A stretch of DNA of 48,213 nt, taken from positions 1 to 48,213 of the forward strand of contig QWHO01000004.1 in the NCBI GenBank assembly GCA_021404945.1. The letters run 5' to 3'. The position numbers and the translations under genes are program-made. This DNA comes from a bacterium CPR1 (lineage in GTDB: Bacteria > Vulcanimicrobiota > Xenobia > Xenobiales > QWHO01). Of the stretch, positions 41,901 through 48,213 are shown in pieces. The notes beneath the pieces are model-generated. The model was not told where the DNA came from. It ran no database searches and saw only the letters and a program-made list of their open reading frames with translations. Every line of letters starts with the position of its first letter. Positions within the stretch are counted from its first letter, which is position 1.

Positions 41901-44165
41901 GAAGCCGTTGCCCGAACAGTCAAGGAAGGGCAGAGAGTTGGGCTAATCAAAGGGGATGTGAAGAACCTCGGCACCGAGTTCAAGCTCTCGGCCAGCCAAG
42001 CAAACACGATCACCACAGCCGTTCGCCAAACAGAGCAAGCAACGAAAGATGCAAAGGTAGCCGCTGGTGACTTGGCTGCACAGTTTGATGCTGCGGCCAA
42101 AGCTGCAAACGAGGCAAAGGAGTCATCAAAGAAGCAACTTGCCCAGTTAATCATTGAGCGAAAGCAAGGGAAAATCTCTGAGGAGGAGTACAAGCAAAAG
42201 TCCGGAGCGATCATCACGACTGGGAGAGCGGCGGTTCAGACCGTTAAGCAGCATGGCGCAGCGATGGAGCAATCTGGGAATATCCTCGGTGATGTAACAA
42301 GAACAGCTCAGTCATCCTCAACCGAGGTTGCAAAGAACTTGTTCGATGTCCGCTCAAAAGAGTTGGAGTACGACGAACAGACCACACTCAACCTCCATGA
42401 GCAAGTACGTATCCGCGCAGGACGCAACGCAGATGATCGGGACTCCTTGTTTACGGAGCAGGAAAAGCTGCGGACGGTTATCCAGCAAGTCCGCCAGTAC
42501 GCCACGCTCTTTAAGATCAAGGACGTGGATCAAGTCACACCGATTGATGAACTGATTGGTGATCCGACAAAGTTGGATGCAATGGTCACAACCTTGCAAG
42601 CGGTTGAGAACTCGCTCTCGCAGTTATCCTCGGAGAAGGTAAAGCCTATTGGGGTTGATATTGCGCTGAAAAATCCTGAGGAACAGGGGGCGTTAGGAGA
42701 CCTAACTGCGAGCCTGAAAAACTCCATTATCGAGGCTCAAAACAGCGTTGGTGCGTGGACCATCAAGGTTGTGCCGGAGATGGATTTGAACGCATTGCGT
42801 GATCTGGAGAGGGATCAGCTGCGAGCGGATGTTACGGTCGGGATAAAGACGGAGGAAGAGCTGTCCAGCTTCTTGAAGAAGGATTTGGAGAACTCCAAAG
42901 AGGCTCTGGAGCGGGTTCGTGCCGAAGAGATTGAGGGGGTCAAAAAAGCCTATGCAGGGCAGGCCGATCTTGAACAACGATTGGCTCAGGTCAAGCAGGG
43001 AAACACCGTGAAGCAGGCGAAAATCCTGCGAGCTATATTCGAGCTTGAGCAAACCCTTGCTGAAGAGATTCGCAAGAAGAAGCAGGAAGAGTTTGACACC
43101 GCCGAGCAGAAGGAGCGGCAGCGGTTCGAGCGGGCCCAACAGCGGTCGAAAGAGCTTTCCGATCAGTTCACCACGTTCACCACAGAGGCCCTGAAAGGGC
43201 GTGTGGAAGCTGAAGTTGCTGCATCGCTAAAGGGTCTTGAGGAACGGCACAAGGGAGAGCTTATCAGTGAAGAGGAGTTCGAGCGGCAAAAGGAAGAGCT
43301 ACAGAAGAACGCGGAAGATCGGAAGCTGATGATCCAAGCCGCAGGCATTGGCGCACGGCGTTCAGCGGAGCGGCTGGCCGAAATCGAATCGCTGGAGTTC
43401 CAGCGCAAAGCCATTGAGCAACGGCAGGCAATGTTGCTCAGCTTAGGGGTGAGCAAGGAGAGCAAGCCGTTCAAGGATCTACAAGACGAGCTTGACGGGT
43501 TGACGACCGAACTGGAGGAGAAAAAAGATGTTGTTGGCACGCTGACAGGGGAGATTGGTAACACCATCATAGAGGTATTCAGCGGGTTACTCAACGGCCA
43601 AGAAGATGCCATCAAGAAGCCGTTCCGGCAGCTTTTTGGTGTGATTGTTGGTGCGTTGCAGAAGCTGGCATCGGCAAAGATTGTGGAGATCATCCTTAAC
43701 AGCTTCGGCCCCGGAGGCATCCCCGGTATTCTTGTGACACTCGGCGGCAAGCCGTTCATCGAAAACGTGGTGAACGCCTTACTCTCTCCAGTCACGGCTG
43801 CGTTGTTATCGTTCCCAACTGGCGGCCGGGTTGACGAACCGACGATTGCGCTGATTGGCGATGCCAGCCGCTCGCGCCCCGGACCAAACACCGAATGGGT
43901 GTTGCGCGATGGCGACATCAAGGACATCATCAACGCCACCGTGCGATCCCTTGCCGCGAAACAGCAAGATAGTGGGCGAACACTCGGCCCCGGCAATGGC
44001 GCGAAGCCAGAGGGGGAGAGCAACACGGCCATGGTCAAGTTGATGGCCGAGATGGTTCGGGAGATGCGCTCCTTCAGCGGTCGGATACACGTGCTGGAAC
44101 GGGATGTTGGTCAGGCATCGGTACGGTACAACGCGCAAGTGCAATCACGAATCCTTAACCCATAA
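38946..44165 (+). CDS. Phage tail tape measure protein
   Basis: The 1739-residue protein sets the tail length and is the largest phage gene here. The N-terminal 370 residues match the TP901-type tape measure core (ELQQTMFDALASGVQGG, GVTSIGELSGQLSNVVPTA, MTQKGVPTAQSTTKLN). A hydrophobic stretch spans about residues 377-487. A very long coiled-coil, lysine/glutamate/glutamine-rich region follows to about residue 1550. The C-terminus has FPTGGRVDEPTIALIGD, the usual tape-measure ending. By the usual proportion of about 1.5 angstrom per residue the tail would be long, in line with a siphovirus. GTG 38946 is the only sensible start and has a weak AGG ahead. Confidence 0.9.
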   Translation: MDFQIKLDITPTLDAGKINAILSALKTALGPLGNQIQLIDEKQLGATLAQIKGTGDELDNVGKKAKNTQEQTDRLANAFFKFNQIREGLQTLTDTLDGLSKPFVALDTATAQLRTLGAEAAAMAPSLREAAIVMSEELPFAAAELQQTMFDALASGVQGGEEGLKKFADTAAKLAVGGGSSIGEATNLLAGQLNAYGKSAEEAGKFSDIFFNTVNFGVTSIGELSGQLSNVVPTAASLGIEIEGVGAALAQMTQKGVPTAQSTTKLNQLMLELAKPASSLAPILQKAGVSLESLKQDDLPVTLAKVKSALEAAGKASVQAFSSSEAAAAFNVLTGDLQGFQKTFEDVRDTTGSAENAYLQMSDSIDTQNRRIQASFEAALIRGFDALGGGITGVISASSSLAPTITTLIGLKQIFPAGMAKQAGQFALTLLSKVVPSLVAQTAATGGAATSQLALNTAMLANPVFLGIAGLVAAAAIAYAAFGNSTKDLGDATTDANEALAEFQKSSAQADAVAKQGEKVTELAQKYDALKNTTTTKGQEEFKKVTEDLAKAVPDAVVAIDQFNEAGVKTGTTYEVNTQQLREFVAEQNRIAQEQKNEALANLDDQTKALADSYTEALEKQRELRDDRQELQAAVDQGLGDAGTLETFGNPFETMKDDLKDVNVELAEQQKKIQEARPAIEKQIAGYREMGLSVEQIAQRTGFTTAQVIEFGGEIKGSAANAKELEAAIAGMSQTQQQAIRLVADQANGYQAAQAKVDELNAKIASQKAVGADTSQLEKDLAEAEKVAGEKKLKLEATIQAQGGDKIFEGLDENAKKGLSGLNKAVDESIAEIEAKAAQSKLGDALSQAATIKADLDANDRIGALVEKLQSAKTQAEKDSIAATIAAQVPSAISGYDELTGAVQVSEEKVKEFVAAQRESFGSDIEQKRAAFEDGLRSQAKTLEENRDRMGELQQAIVDGTSKGKDVSALRAEYATLQKTVDTGTEAVARTVKEGQRVGLIKGDVKNLGTEFKLSASQANTITTAVRQTEQATKDAKVAAGDLAAQFDAAAKAANEAKESSKKQLAQLIIERKQGKISEEEYKQKSGAIITTGRAAVQTVKQHGAAMEQSGNILGDVTRTAQSSSTEVAKNLFDVRSKELEYDEQTTLNLHEQVRIRAGRNADDRDSLFTEQEKLRTVIQQVRQYATLFKIKDVDQVTPIDELIGDPTKLDAMVTTLQAVENSLSQLSSEKVKPIGVDIALKNPEEQGALGDLTASLKNSIIEAQNSVGAWTIKVVPEMDLNALRDLERDQLRADVTVGIKTEEELSSFLKKDLENSKEALERVRAEEIEGVKKAYAGQADLEQRLAQVKQGNTVKQAKILRAIFELEQTLAEEIRKKKQEEFDTAEQKERQRFERAQQRSKELSDQFTTFTTEALKGRVEAEVAASLKGLEERHKGELISEEEFERQKEELQKNAEDRKLMIQAAGIGARRSAERLAEIESLEFQRKAIEQRQAMLLSLGVSKESKPFKDLQDELDGLTTELEEKKDVVGTLTGEIGNTIIEVFSGLLNGQEDAIKKPFRQLFGVIVGALQKLASAKIVEIILNSFGPGGIPGILVTLGGKPFIENVVNALLSPVTAALLSFPTGGRVDEPTIALIGDASRSRPGPNTEWVLRDGDIKDIINATVRSLAAKQQDSGRTLGPGNGAKPEGESNTAMVKLMAEMVREMRSFSGRIHVLERDVGQASVRYNAQVQSRILNP

Positions 44166-44168
44166 GCC

Positions 44169-44534
44169 ATGCAACCGAAGTCGCTATACCTCTATGAACC
44201 GGAAGAATGCACTCTGGTGATTCAGCGTGGCATGGATAGCCCGTTCCCGCTAAAGATTACCGATGGAGATGCTGTTCCCATCAACCTTACCTCATGCCAC
44301 ATCTGGCTGAAGGTCTTTGCTCTGATTGGCTCAACAACGCTACTGGTGAACACGGAGTTTACGATCACCAACGCGTTGCTGGGCGAAGCGTCGTATCTCT
44401 TCACAGGAGCCAGCACATCGAACAGCACTACCTATCCTGATAAATGCCGCTATGAAATCGTTTTGCAGGATAGTACGGGGAAGAAGCAGAAGCTCCTGTT
44501 CGGAGAAATCCGGATGGTTTGGTCCGCACCGTAA
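44169..44534 (+). CDS. Small phage virion protein, probably tail or baseplate
   Basis: The 121-residue protein is strand-rich and starts three bases after the tape measure stop. GMDSPFPLKITDGDAVPINLTSCHIWLKV resembles the N-terminal beta-sandwich common in small tail/baseplate proteins that precede fibre genes, but I cannot name a family. There is no signal peptide. Its place between the tape measure and tail-fibre-like genes argues for a structural role. Confidence 0.6.
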   Translation: MQPKSLYLYEPEECTLVIQRGMDSPFPLKITDGDAVPINLTSCHIWLKVFALIGSTTLLVNTEFTITNALLGEASYLFTGASTSNSTTYPDKCRYEIVLQDSTGKKQKLLFGEIRMVWSAP

Positions 44535-44549
44535 CCGGAGAAACGCACT

Positions 44550-44855
44550 ATGTCCCAAACCGTTTACCTAACAGCCGAGACGAAGCCGGTCCAAGTGGTA
44601 CTGCCAGCCACTGCGGCTACCATCGTAGAAGTCGGCAAGCAAGGGCCAGCTGGTACGTCCGGGGCCGGATATATCCACACGCAAGCAGTGGCTGCCAGCA
44701 CGTGGATCATCAATCACAACCTCGGCTACAAACCGGCCGTGGCTGTTGTTACCGTGGGTGGCGCGGAGTTGCTGGCCGAAGTGCTACACACGTCCATCAA
44801 TCAAACTGTCATCTACCTTGCGTCGGCCTATGCCGGTAGCGCACGGCTCACATAA
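44550..44855 (+). CDS. Small tail-fibre-type protein with a collagen-like turn and a beta-rich head domain
   Basis: The 101-residue protein has a KQGPAGTSGAG segment, a very short collagen-like stretch, and then STWIINHNLGYKPAVAVV, a domain repeated in many phage tail fibre ends (a W.INHNLG pattern). Part of the second half reads QTVIYLASAYAGSARL, the strand that closes that domain. GGAG at about nine bases ahead of ATG 44550 supports the start. It is probably a virion tip or fibre accessory protein. Confidence 0.65.
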   Translation: MSQTVYLTAETKPVQVVLPATAATIVEVGKQGPAGTSGAGYIHTQAVAASTWIINHNLGYKPAVAVVTVGGAELLAEVLHTSINQTVIYLASAYAGSARLT

Positions 44856-44875
44856 CATCTCAGTAAGGTGCAACC

Positions 44876-45667
44876 ATGCCGATACTCGTTGGCTCAAACC
44901 TGGACTTCAACAACACAGCAAAAGCTGTCAACCTTCCCGACCCGACTACCGCACAGGATGCGGCTACCAAAGCCTACGTGGATGCTGCCATTGAGGGGCT
45001 GGCCAGCAAGGACAGCTGCCGCGTCAGCACTCAATCGAACACCAACTTGGCCAGCCCCGGAGCTTCCATTGATGGGGTGACGATGGCCAGTGGGGACCGT
45101 GTGCTGGTGCGCAGTCAGACCACTGCCGCTGAGAACGGTATCTACATCTGGAACGGCTCGTCCGTGGCAATGACCCGTTCGGCAGATTGCTCCACGTTCG
45201 CGGAACTGGAGCAAGCCGTCACATCCATCGAGGAGGGAACGGATGTTTCCACCACGTGGCGGCAAACGGCAGTGAACGGCACGCTGGGCAGCACCAGCGT
45301 GACGTGGGTAGCGTTTGGCTCTTCCACACCCGATGCATCGGAGACGGTGAAGGGGAAGTTGGAACTGGCTACGCAGGCTGAAACAGATGCTGGCACCGAT
45401 GATGCACGGGCCGTTACTCCGCTGAAGCTGGCTACCAGTCCGTTCGCCAAGAAGAAGGTGGCGCAGCTGATCGGTGATGGCTCCGCCACCCAGTTCGACA
45501 TCACCCATAACCTGGCTACCCGCGACGTGCAGGTAGAAGTGTACCGGAACAGCGGTAGTTACGACACGATCTTGTGCGACGTGAGCCGCACCGACACGAA
45601 CACGGTGCGGCTGAACTTTGCGTCGGCTCCGACTTCCAACCAGTTCAAGGCGGTAATCATAGGGTAG
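44876..45667 (+). CDS. Phage tail fibre protein
   Basis: The 263-residue protein has a fibre-type N-terminus (LPDPTTAQDAATKAYVDAAI, a common shaft-attachment repeat). A beta-rich centre follows (ASGDRVLVRSQTTAAENGIY). The middle part, KLELATQAETDAGTDDARAVTPLKL, is the phage fibre repeat, and the end, FDITHNLATRDVQVEVYRN, is a beta-sandwich tip like that in the preceding gene. It is a good candidate for host recognition. AAGGTG ahead of ATG 44876 is the ribosome site. Confidence 0.8.
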   Translation: MPILVGSNLDFNNTAKAVNLPDPTTAQDAATKAYVDAAIEGLASKDSCRVSTQSNTNLASPGASIDGVTMASGDRVLVRSQTTAAENGIYIWNGSSVAMTRSADCSTFAELEQAVTSIEEGTDVSTTWRQTAVNGTLGSTSVTWVAFGSSTPDASETVKGKLELATQAETDAGTDDARAVTPLKLATSPFAKKKVAQLIGDGSATQFDITHNLATRDVQVEVYRNSGSYDTILCDVSRTDTNTVRLNFASAPTSNQFKAVIIG

Positions 45668-45672
45668 GCACA

Positions 45673-46227
45673 ATGGAGATTCTGAACGGCGTTTCGGTGG
45701 TGGGTGGCCCAGTATCCGGCCTGCCGAAGGTGTACCCCATCACCATCCGCGACTGCAACAACACGGCATCGCTGGTGGACGTAATCGAGGCCACCATCCC
45801 CGCCAACGACTGGCTGGATGGGGAGCGGCTGGTGGTTGACTGGGCCGCTGCGTTCCGCAACTTGGCGGGTGGTAGCCCCACGCTAGCCATTCGAGTGTAT
45901 TACGGCAGCTCATACTTAGACCTTGCCACTGCCGACGGTGTGGGTAGTGGGTTGGCGCAGATACCGTATCGAGTGGAGCTGTGGCGAATCGGCTCGGAAA
46001 TCTGGGTGGCGGGGTGGGATTACTCCCAGGGTTTTGCGGCCACATGGCACGGCGGAGCGGTTAACGCTGTTACCGGGGCCGACCAGTTTGGCACTGGAAA
46101 AAGGGGAGGGATATTGACCAGCCAGAGCTTCAGCAGCACGAAGGCAATCAAAATCTCGGCACAATGGAGCGGTGCTGGGTCGGGCCGCTTTTACACTGTC
46201 AAGGGGGCTCGAGTATGCAAGACCTAG
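45673..46227 (+). CDS. Phage tail-associated protein of unknown function
   Basis: The 184-residue protein begins at ATG 45673, five bases after the tail fibre stop. It is strand-rich with many aromatic residues (WLDGERLVVDWAAAF, YGSSYLDLATADG, WRIGSEIWVAGWDYS), a make-up seen in receptor-binding and lectin-like tip proteins. I do not recognise a family. Its C-terminus overlaps the next gene by 13 bases. A role in host binding is an inference from position and composition. Confidence 0.55.
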   Translation: MEILNGVSVVGGPVSGLPKVYPITIRDCNNTASLVDVIEATIPANDWLDGERLVVDWAAAFRNLAGGSPTLAIRVYYGSSYLDLATADGVGSGLAQIPYRVELWRIGSEIWVAGWDYSQGFAATWHGGAVNAVTGADQFGTGKRGGILTSQSFSSTKAIKISAQWSGAGSGRFYTVKGARVCKT

Positions 46228-46484
46228 AGACACTGCGGCGGGATAAAATCACGGCGATTATCAACAGAGCACACGCCAAACTGCAAGGGGTTTTGGTGAA
46301 CGCTGGCATTGATCCAGCGGTAGCCCGGGCGATTGCCTCATCGAGGATGTATCAAGTCCTACCGGCTCCGATCAAGCAGCGGATGCTTGTTGTTGAGATC
46401 GGCATCGCCGATCGCATGGATACGCTTTTTCAACTCGTGGCTGTTGCGGGTGAGGATGCCCTGAAATCTCTTGCAAACGAGTAG
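46215..46484 (+). CDS. Small helical phage protein
   Basis: The 89-residue protein is helical and charged (LETLRRDKITAIINRAHAKLQ), with a more hydrophobic middle. It overlaps the end of the previous gene and is followed eight bases later by the first strong terminator, so it is the last gene of the tail operon. I do not recognise a family. Confidence 0.6.
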   Translation: MQDLETLRRDKITAIINRAHAKLQGVLVNAGIDPAVARAIASSRMYQVLPAPIKQRMLVVEIGIADRMDTLFQLVAVAGEDALKSLANE

Positions 46485-46491
46485 GAATCAA

Positions 46492-46515
46492 AAGGGTCCC
46501 CCGTGGGGGACCCTT
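46492..46515 (+). terminator. Terminator 1, end of the tail operon
   Basis: AAGGGTCCCCC pairs with GGGGGACCCTT around GT, an 11-bp stem, followed by CTTATT. The same hairpin, with AC instead of GT in the loop, recurs at three later positions. Confidence 0.85.
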
Positions 46516-46569
46516 CTTATTGTGGGTCTCCTACCTCAAAAAAAAAGTTCAAAAAAAGTTCATTTTGTC

Positions 46570-46612
46570 AGTAAATTTACTTGCATTGATAGGGATGATT
46601 TTCGTATATTTG
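46570..46612 (+). promoter_or_regulatory. Bacteroidota-type promoter with palindromic operator, unit 1
   Basis: TTG at 46581-46583 and TATATTTG at 46605-46612 are separated by 21 bases, matching the -33/-7 consensus (TTTG, TAnnTTTG) of Bacteroidota sigma factor. AGTAAATTTACT at 46570-46581 is a 12-base palindrome overlapping the -33 element and is a likely operator. Confidence 0.75.
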
Positions 46613-46675
46613 TACCATAAGAAAATGATGATGAAATCATCATTAAAACAAAAACCAATAACATAGGAAAACACG

Positions 46676-46897
46676 ATGAACACGACCATCGAAAAAGCCC
46701 TCAACAGCAAACTCCGCCAGATCAAACAACAGGCTGAGGACCTCATCGAAACCCTGCAAAAAACGATCAGCAAAATTGATGAGCAGGGTATCAGCACCGC
46801 ACTCGGTAACGAGATTGATCCGAGAAAGTTTCAGGAACTCCTCATCGAGTTCAGGACGATGAAGGATTTCTACGAAAACCAAAAAAATGAGGAGTAA
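46676..46897 (+). CDS. Cassette gene 1: small coiled-coil protein
   Basis: The 73-residue protein is a charged, amphipathic helical protein (LRQIKQQAEDLIETLQKTI). It begins MNTTIEK, a start shared with other cassette genes, and ends FYENQKNEE. ATG 46676 follows ATAGGAAAACACG, typical of weakly SD-dependent Bacteroidota translation. A near-identical but start-less copy lies at 47529-47750. The function is unknown; its tiny size and strong regulated promoter suggest a host-takeover or accessory phage protein. Confidence 0.7.
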   Translation: MNTTIEKALNSKLRQIKQQAEDLIETLQKTISKIDEQGISTALGNEIDPRKFQELLIEFRTMKDFYENQKNEE

Positions 46898-46905
46898 GAA
46901 CCAAG

Positions 46906-46927
46906 AGGGTCCCCCACGGGGGACCCT
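46906..46927 (+). terminator. Terminator 2, after cassette gene 1
   Basis: AGGGTCCCCC pairs with GGGGGACCCT around AC, followed by TCTTATT. It starts nine bases after the stop of cassette gene 1. Confidence 0.85.
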
Positions 46928-46983
46928 TCTTATTGTGGGTCTCCTACCTCAAAAAAAAAAGTTCAAAAAAAGTTCATTTTGTC

Positions 46984-47026
46984 AGTAAATTTACTTGCAT
47001 TGATAGGGGGAGATTTCGTATATTTG
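46984..47026 (+). promoter_or_regulatory. Bacteroidota-type promoter with palindromic operator, unit 2
   Basis: AGTAAATTTACT at 46984-46995 overlaps TTG at 46995-46997; TATATTTG lies at 47019-47026 with 21 bases between the two boxes. The sequence differs from unit 1 only in the spacer (GGGGGAGATTTCG). Confidence 0.75.
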
Positions 47027-47094
47027 CTCCATAAGAAATGATGATGAAATCGAAATCATCATTAAAACAAAAACCAACATCATAGGAAAACACG

Positions 47095-47364
47095 ATGAAC
47101 AAGATCGAAAAAACACCCACCACGAACCGCACAAACGATGAAGCTATTGCTATAGCGATGGTACAGTTCGATGAAGAGGTTGAGGCCACAAAAGCAAGGA
47201 TACAAGCCGATATTAAGCACCTCACGTTGCAGATAATGAAGTGCCATAACGATATGGATAACTGTAAACGTGCTGAGCAAGCAGTACGAAAAGCACTTGA
47301 GGAGCAAGACCATGATGCCCTTGAGGACCTTTTGGGAAGGTTTTTCATAGGAGACCTGTTCTAA
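47095..47364 (+). CDS. Cassette gene 2: small helical protein
   Basis: The 89-residue protein begins MNKIEKTPT, close to the shared cassette start, and then differs entirely from gene 1. Its body is helical and acidic with two cysteines (IMKCHNDMDNCKRAEQAV) and a C-terminal LGRFFIGDLF. ATG 47095 follows CATAGGAAAACACG. The function is unknown. The terminator follows 21 bases after the stop, as in unit 1. Confidence 0.7.
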   Translation: MNKIEKTPTTNRTNDEAIAIAMVQFDEEVEATKARIQADIKHLTLQIMKCHNDMDNCKRAEQAVRKALEEQDHDALEDLLGRFFIGDLF

Positions 47365-47385
47365 AAATGAGGAGTAAGAACCAAG

Positions 47386-47407
47386 AGGGTCCCCCACGGG
47401 GGACCCT
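47386..47407 (+). terminator. Terminator 3, after cassette gene 2
   Basis: This hairpin is identical to terminator 2: AGGGTCCCCC/GGGGGACCCT with an AC loop, followed by TCTTATT. Confidence 0.85.
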
Positions 47408-47461
47408 TCTTATTGTGGGTCTCCTACCTCAAAAAAAAGTTCAAAAAAAGTTCATTTTGTC

Positions 47462-47504
47462 AGTAAATTTACTTGCATTGATAGGGGGAGATTTCGTATA
47501 TTTG
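47462..47504 (+). promoter_or_regulatory. Bacteroidota-type promoter with palindromic operator, unit 3
   Basis: AGTAAATTTACT at 47462-47473, TTG at 47473-47475 and TATATTTG at 47497-47504 repeat units 1 and 2. The promoter is intact although the downstream gene has lost its leader. Confidence 0.7.
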
Positions 47505-47528
47505 CTCCATAAGAAATGATGATGAAAT

Positions 47529-47750
47529 CTGAACACGACCATCGAAAAAACACTCGCCAGCAAACTCCGCCAAATCAAACAACAGGCTGAGGACCTTATC
47601 GAGAGCTTGCAAAAAACGATCAGCAAAATTGACGAGCAAGGTATCAGCACCGCACTCGGAAATGAGATTGATCCGAGAAAGTTTCAAGAGCTAACGATTG
47701 AGTTCAGGACGATGAAGGACTTCTACGAAAACCAAAAAAATGAGGAGTAA
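47529..47750 (+). pseudogene. Cassette gene 3: copy of gene 1 without leader or start codon
   Basis: From the second codon the reading frame matches cassette gene 1 closely (NTTIEKTLASKLRQIKQQ to FYENQKNEE) over 73 codons with a handful of changes. The first codon is CTG where gene 1 has ATG. About 44 bases present in the other units, from the ATCATC arm to the CACGA before the start, are missing, so the ribosome site is gone as well. The body is otherwise open, so the loss is recent. Translation from CTG cannot be excluded but seems weak. Confidence 0.75.
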
Positions 47751-47758
47751 GAACCAAG

Positions 47759-47780
47759 AGGGTCCCCCACGGGGGACCCT
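47759..47780 (+). terminator. Terminator 4, after cassette gene 3
   Basis: AGGGTCCCCC/GGGGGACCCT around AC, followed by TCTTATT, as in units 2 and 3. Confidence 0.85.
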
Positions 47781-47820
47781 TCTTATTGTAGGTCTCCTAC
47801 CTCAAAAAAAAAGTTCATTT

Positions 47821-47867
47821 TGCAAGTAAATTTACTTGCATTGATAGGGGGAGATTTCGTATATTTG
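47821..47867 (+). promoter_or_regulatory. Bacteroidota-type promoter with extended operator, unit 4
   Basis: TGCAAGTAAATTTACTTGCA at 47821-47840 is a perfect 20-base palindrome covering the -33 element; TATATTTG lies at 47860-47867. The other units keep only the inner 12 bases, so this may be the strongest operator. The leader also differs (AAAAAGGAATCATT). Confidence 0.75.
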
Positions 47868-47926
47868 CTCCATAAGAAAAAGGAATCATTAACACGACTA
47901 AAACCAACAACACAGGAAAACACACG

Positions 47927-48213
47927 ATGAACACGACCACAAAAAAAACGCTAACCACCAGAGAGATATACGAGATACTGACAAAGCACGCATTGTGGCT
48001 TGACGGTTATCCAGATGGCGTTCGCGCTGACTTTAGCAACATGAATCTCTGCGATGTGAACTTTGCGAACGTCAATCTTTCACGTGCAAACCTCTCAGGC
48101 GCGAACCTCGCGGGTGCAAACCTCTCAGGCGCGAATCTCGCGGGTGCAAATCTTGAGAGCGCAGATCTTCGGTATGCGGAATGTGACGGTGCAGATTTTA
48201 TAGCAGCAAATCT
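47927..48213 (+). CDS. Cassette gene 4: pentapeptide-repeat protein, cut by the window end
   Basis: At least 95 residues are present. The shared start MNTTTKK is followed by a short helical part (REIYEILTKHALWL) and then A(N/D)LxX repeats from about residue 40 (NVNLSRANLSGANLAGANL), the right-handed beta-helix pattern of pentapeptide-repeat proteins. Some of these mimic DNA and inhibit gyrase, others are structural; the sequence does not decide. The frame is open at the window edge. It follows GGAAAACACACG and its own promoter. Confidence 0.85.
   Translation, partial: MNTTTKKTLTTREIYEILTKHALWLDGYPDGVRADFSNMNLCDVNFANVNLSRANLSGANLAGANLSGANLAGANLESADLRYAECDGADFIAAN

Larger units (their letters stand above)
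46492..47929 (+). repeat. Tandem array of near-identical intergenic blocks separating small genes
   Basis: Four blocks start at about 46492, 46898, 47370 and 47742. Each runs through terminator hairpin, TCTTATTGT, an A-run with GTTCA repeats, a palindromic operator, a promoter and a leader rich in AT ending in AGGAAAACACGATG-like sequence. The blocks are nearly identical over 140-180 bases, while the genes between them differ. In units 1 and 2 the leader can fold a GATGAT/ATCATC hairpin shortly before the start codon. Such an array can expand, contract or exchange genes by homologous recombination. Confidence 0.85.

Noticed and set aside
46492-47929. CRISPR array
   Set aside because: The repeats are 140-180 bases long, contain promoters and terminators, and the intervals are genes of variable length.
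38895-48213. Integrated prophage in the GC-rich chromosome
   Set aside because: No integrase, tRNA or direct repeat lies at the join, and the promoters are of Bacteroidota type. It cannot be excluded without reads, so it is kept only as an alternative.
1-48213. tRNA or rRNA genes
   Set aside because: I saw no T-loop (GGTTCRA-type) pattern within a cloverleaf and no rRNA sequence.

Overview
The window is two pieces of DNA that do not belong together by composition. Bases 1 to about 38,895 are GC-rich bacterial chromosome with dense gene packing, clear Shine-Dalgarno sites, many GTG/TTG starts and stop/start overlaps. From about 38,895 to the end the DNA is less GC-rich and carries phage tail genes followed by AT-rich small-gene cassettes whose promoters fit the Bacteroidota consensus (TTG, 21 bp, TAnnTTTG). 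The join cuts a chromosomal flavoenzyme gene and, on the other side, a phage gene. No integrase or attachment site is visible there, so an assembly chimera is the simplest reading. I cannot name the phylum of the left part. Serine/threonine kinases, a SARP/BTAD regulator and the Mo/B12 enzymes suggest an environmental, probably anaerobic or facultative, GC-rich bacterium.

Left region. 1-2,150: rodA (partial), a dCTP deaminase and a nested inverted repeat. 2,152-8,345 (minus): a broken SDR/DUF2867 gene; a four-gene corrinoid operon (MttB-family methyltransferase, B12-activation domain protein, homocysteine methyltransferase, corrinoid protein) that looks like a methionine synthase split into modules with the folate module replaced by an MttB-type module; and a TDT-family transporter. 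8,346-12,600: intergenic repeats, a glycine-zipper protein, a recombinase relic, two unknown proteins, a TerB-like protein and a RidA gene that has lost its 3' end. 12,682-19,034 (plus): a signalling operon with an AstE/AspA-like hydrolase, a degenerate histidine kinase, a Ser/Thr kinase fused through one membrane helix to a periplasmic-binding-protein sensor, and a receiver-SARP-BTAD regulator.

19,577-38,900 is a catabolic island. Together its genes supply every step expected for anaerobic breakdown of tryptophan/indoleacetate to anthraniloyl-CoA: aminotransferase, indolepyruvate:ferredoxin oxidoreductase (IorAB), molybdenum hydroxylase (three subunits), HyuAB-type ATP-dependent lactam hydrolase, class III CoA-transferase, two-subunit B12 mutase, an acyl-CoA dehydrogenase with no usual catalytic Glu (suited to oxidative decarboxylation), a hydroxyacyl-CoA dehydrogenase/enoyl-CoA hydratase fusion and a thiolase. 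The match to the iaa pathway known from Aromatoleum/Azoarcus is by gene content and is an inference.

Right region. 38,946-46,484 is a phage tail module: tape measure protein, small virion proteins and tail-fibre-like proteins. 46,492-48,213 is a tandem array of four units, each with terminator, promoter with palindromic operator, leader and small gene. The control DNA is nearly identical between units while the coding bodies differ. One unit has lost its leader and start codon, and the last encodes a pentapeptide-repeat protein that runs off the window.
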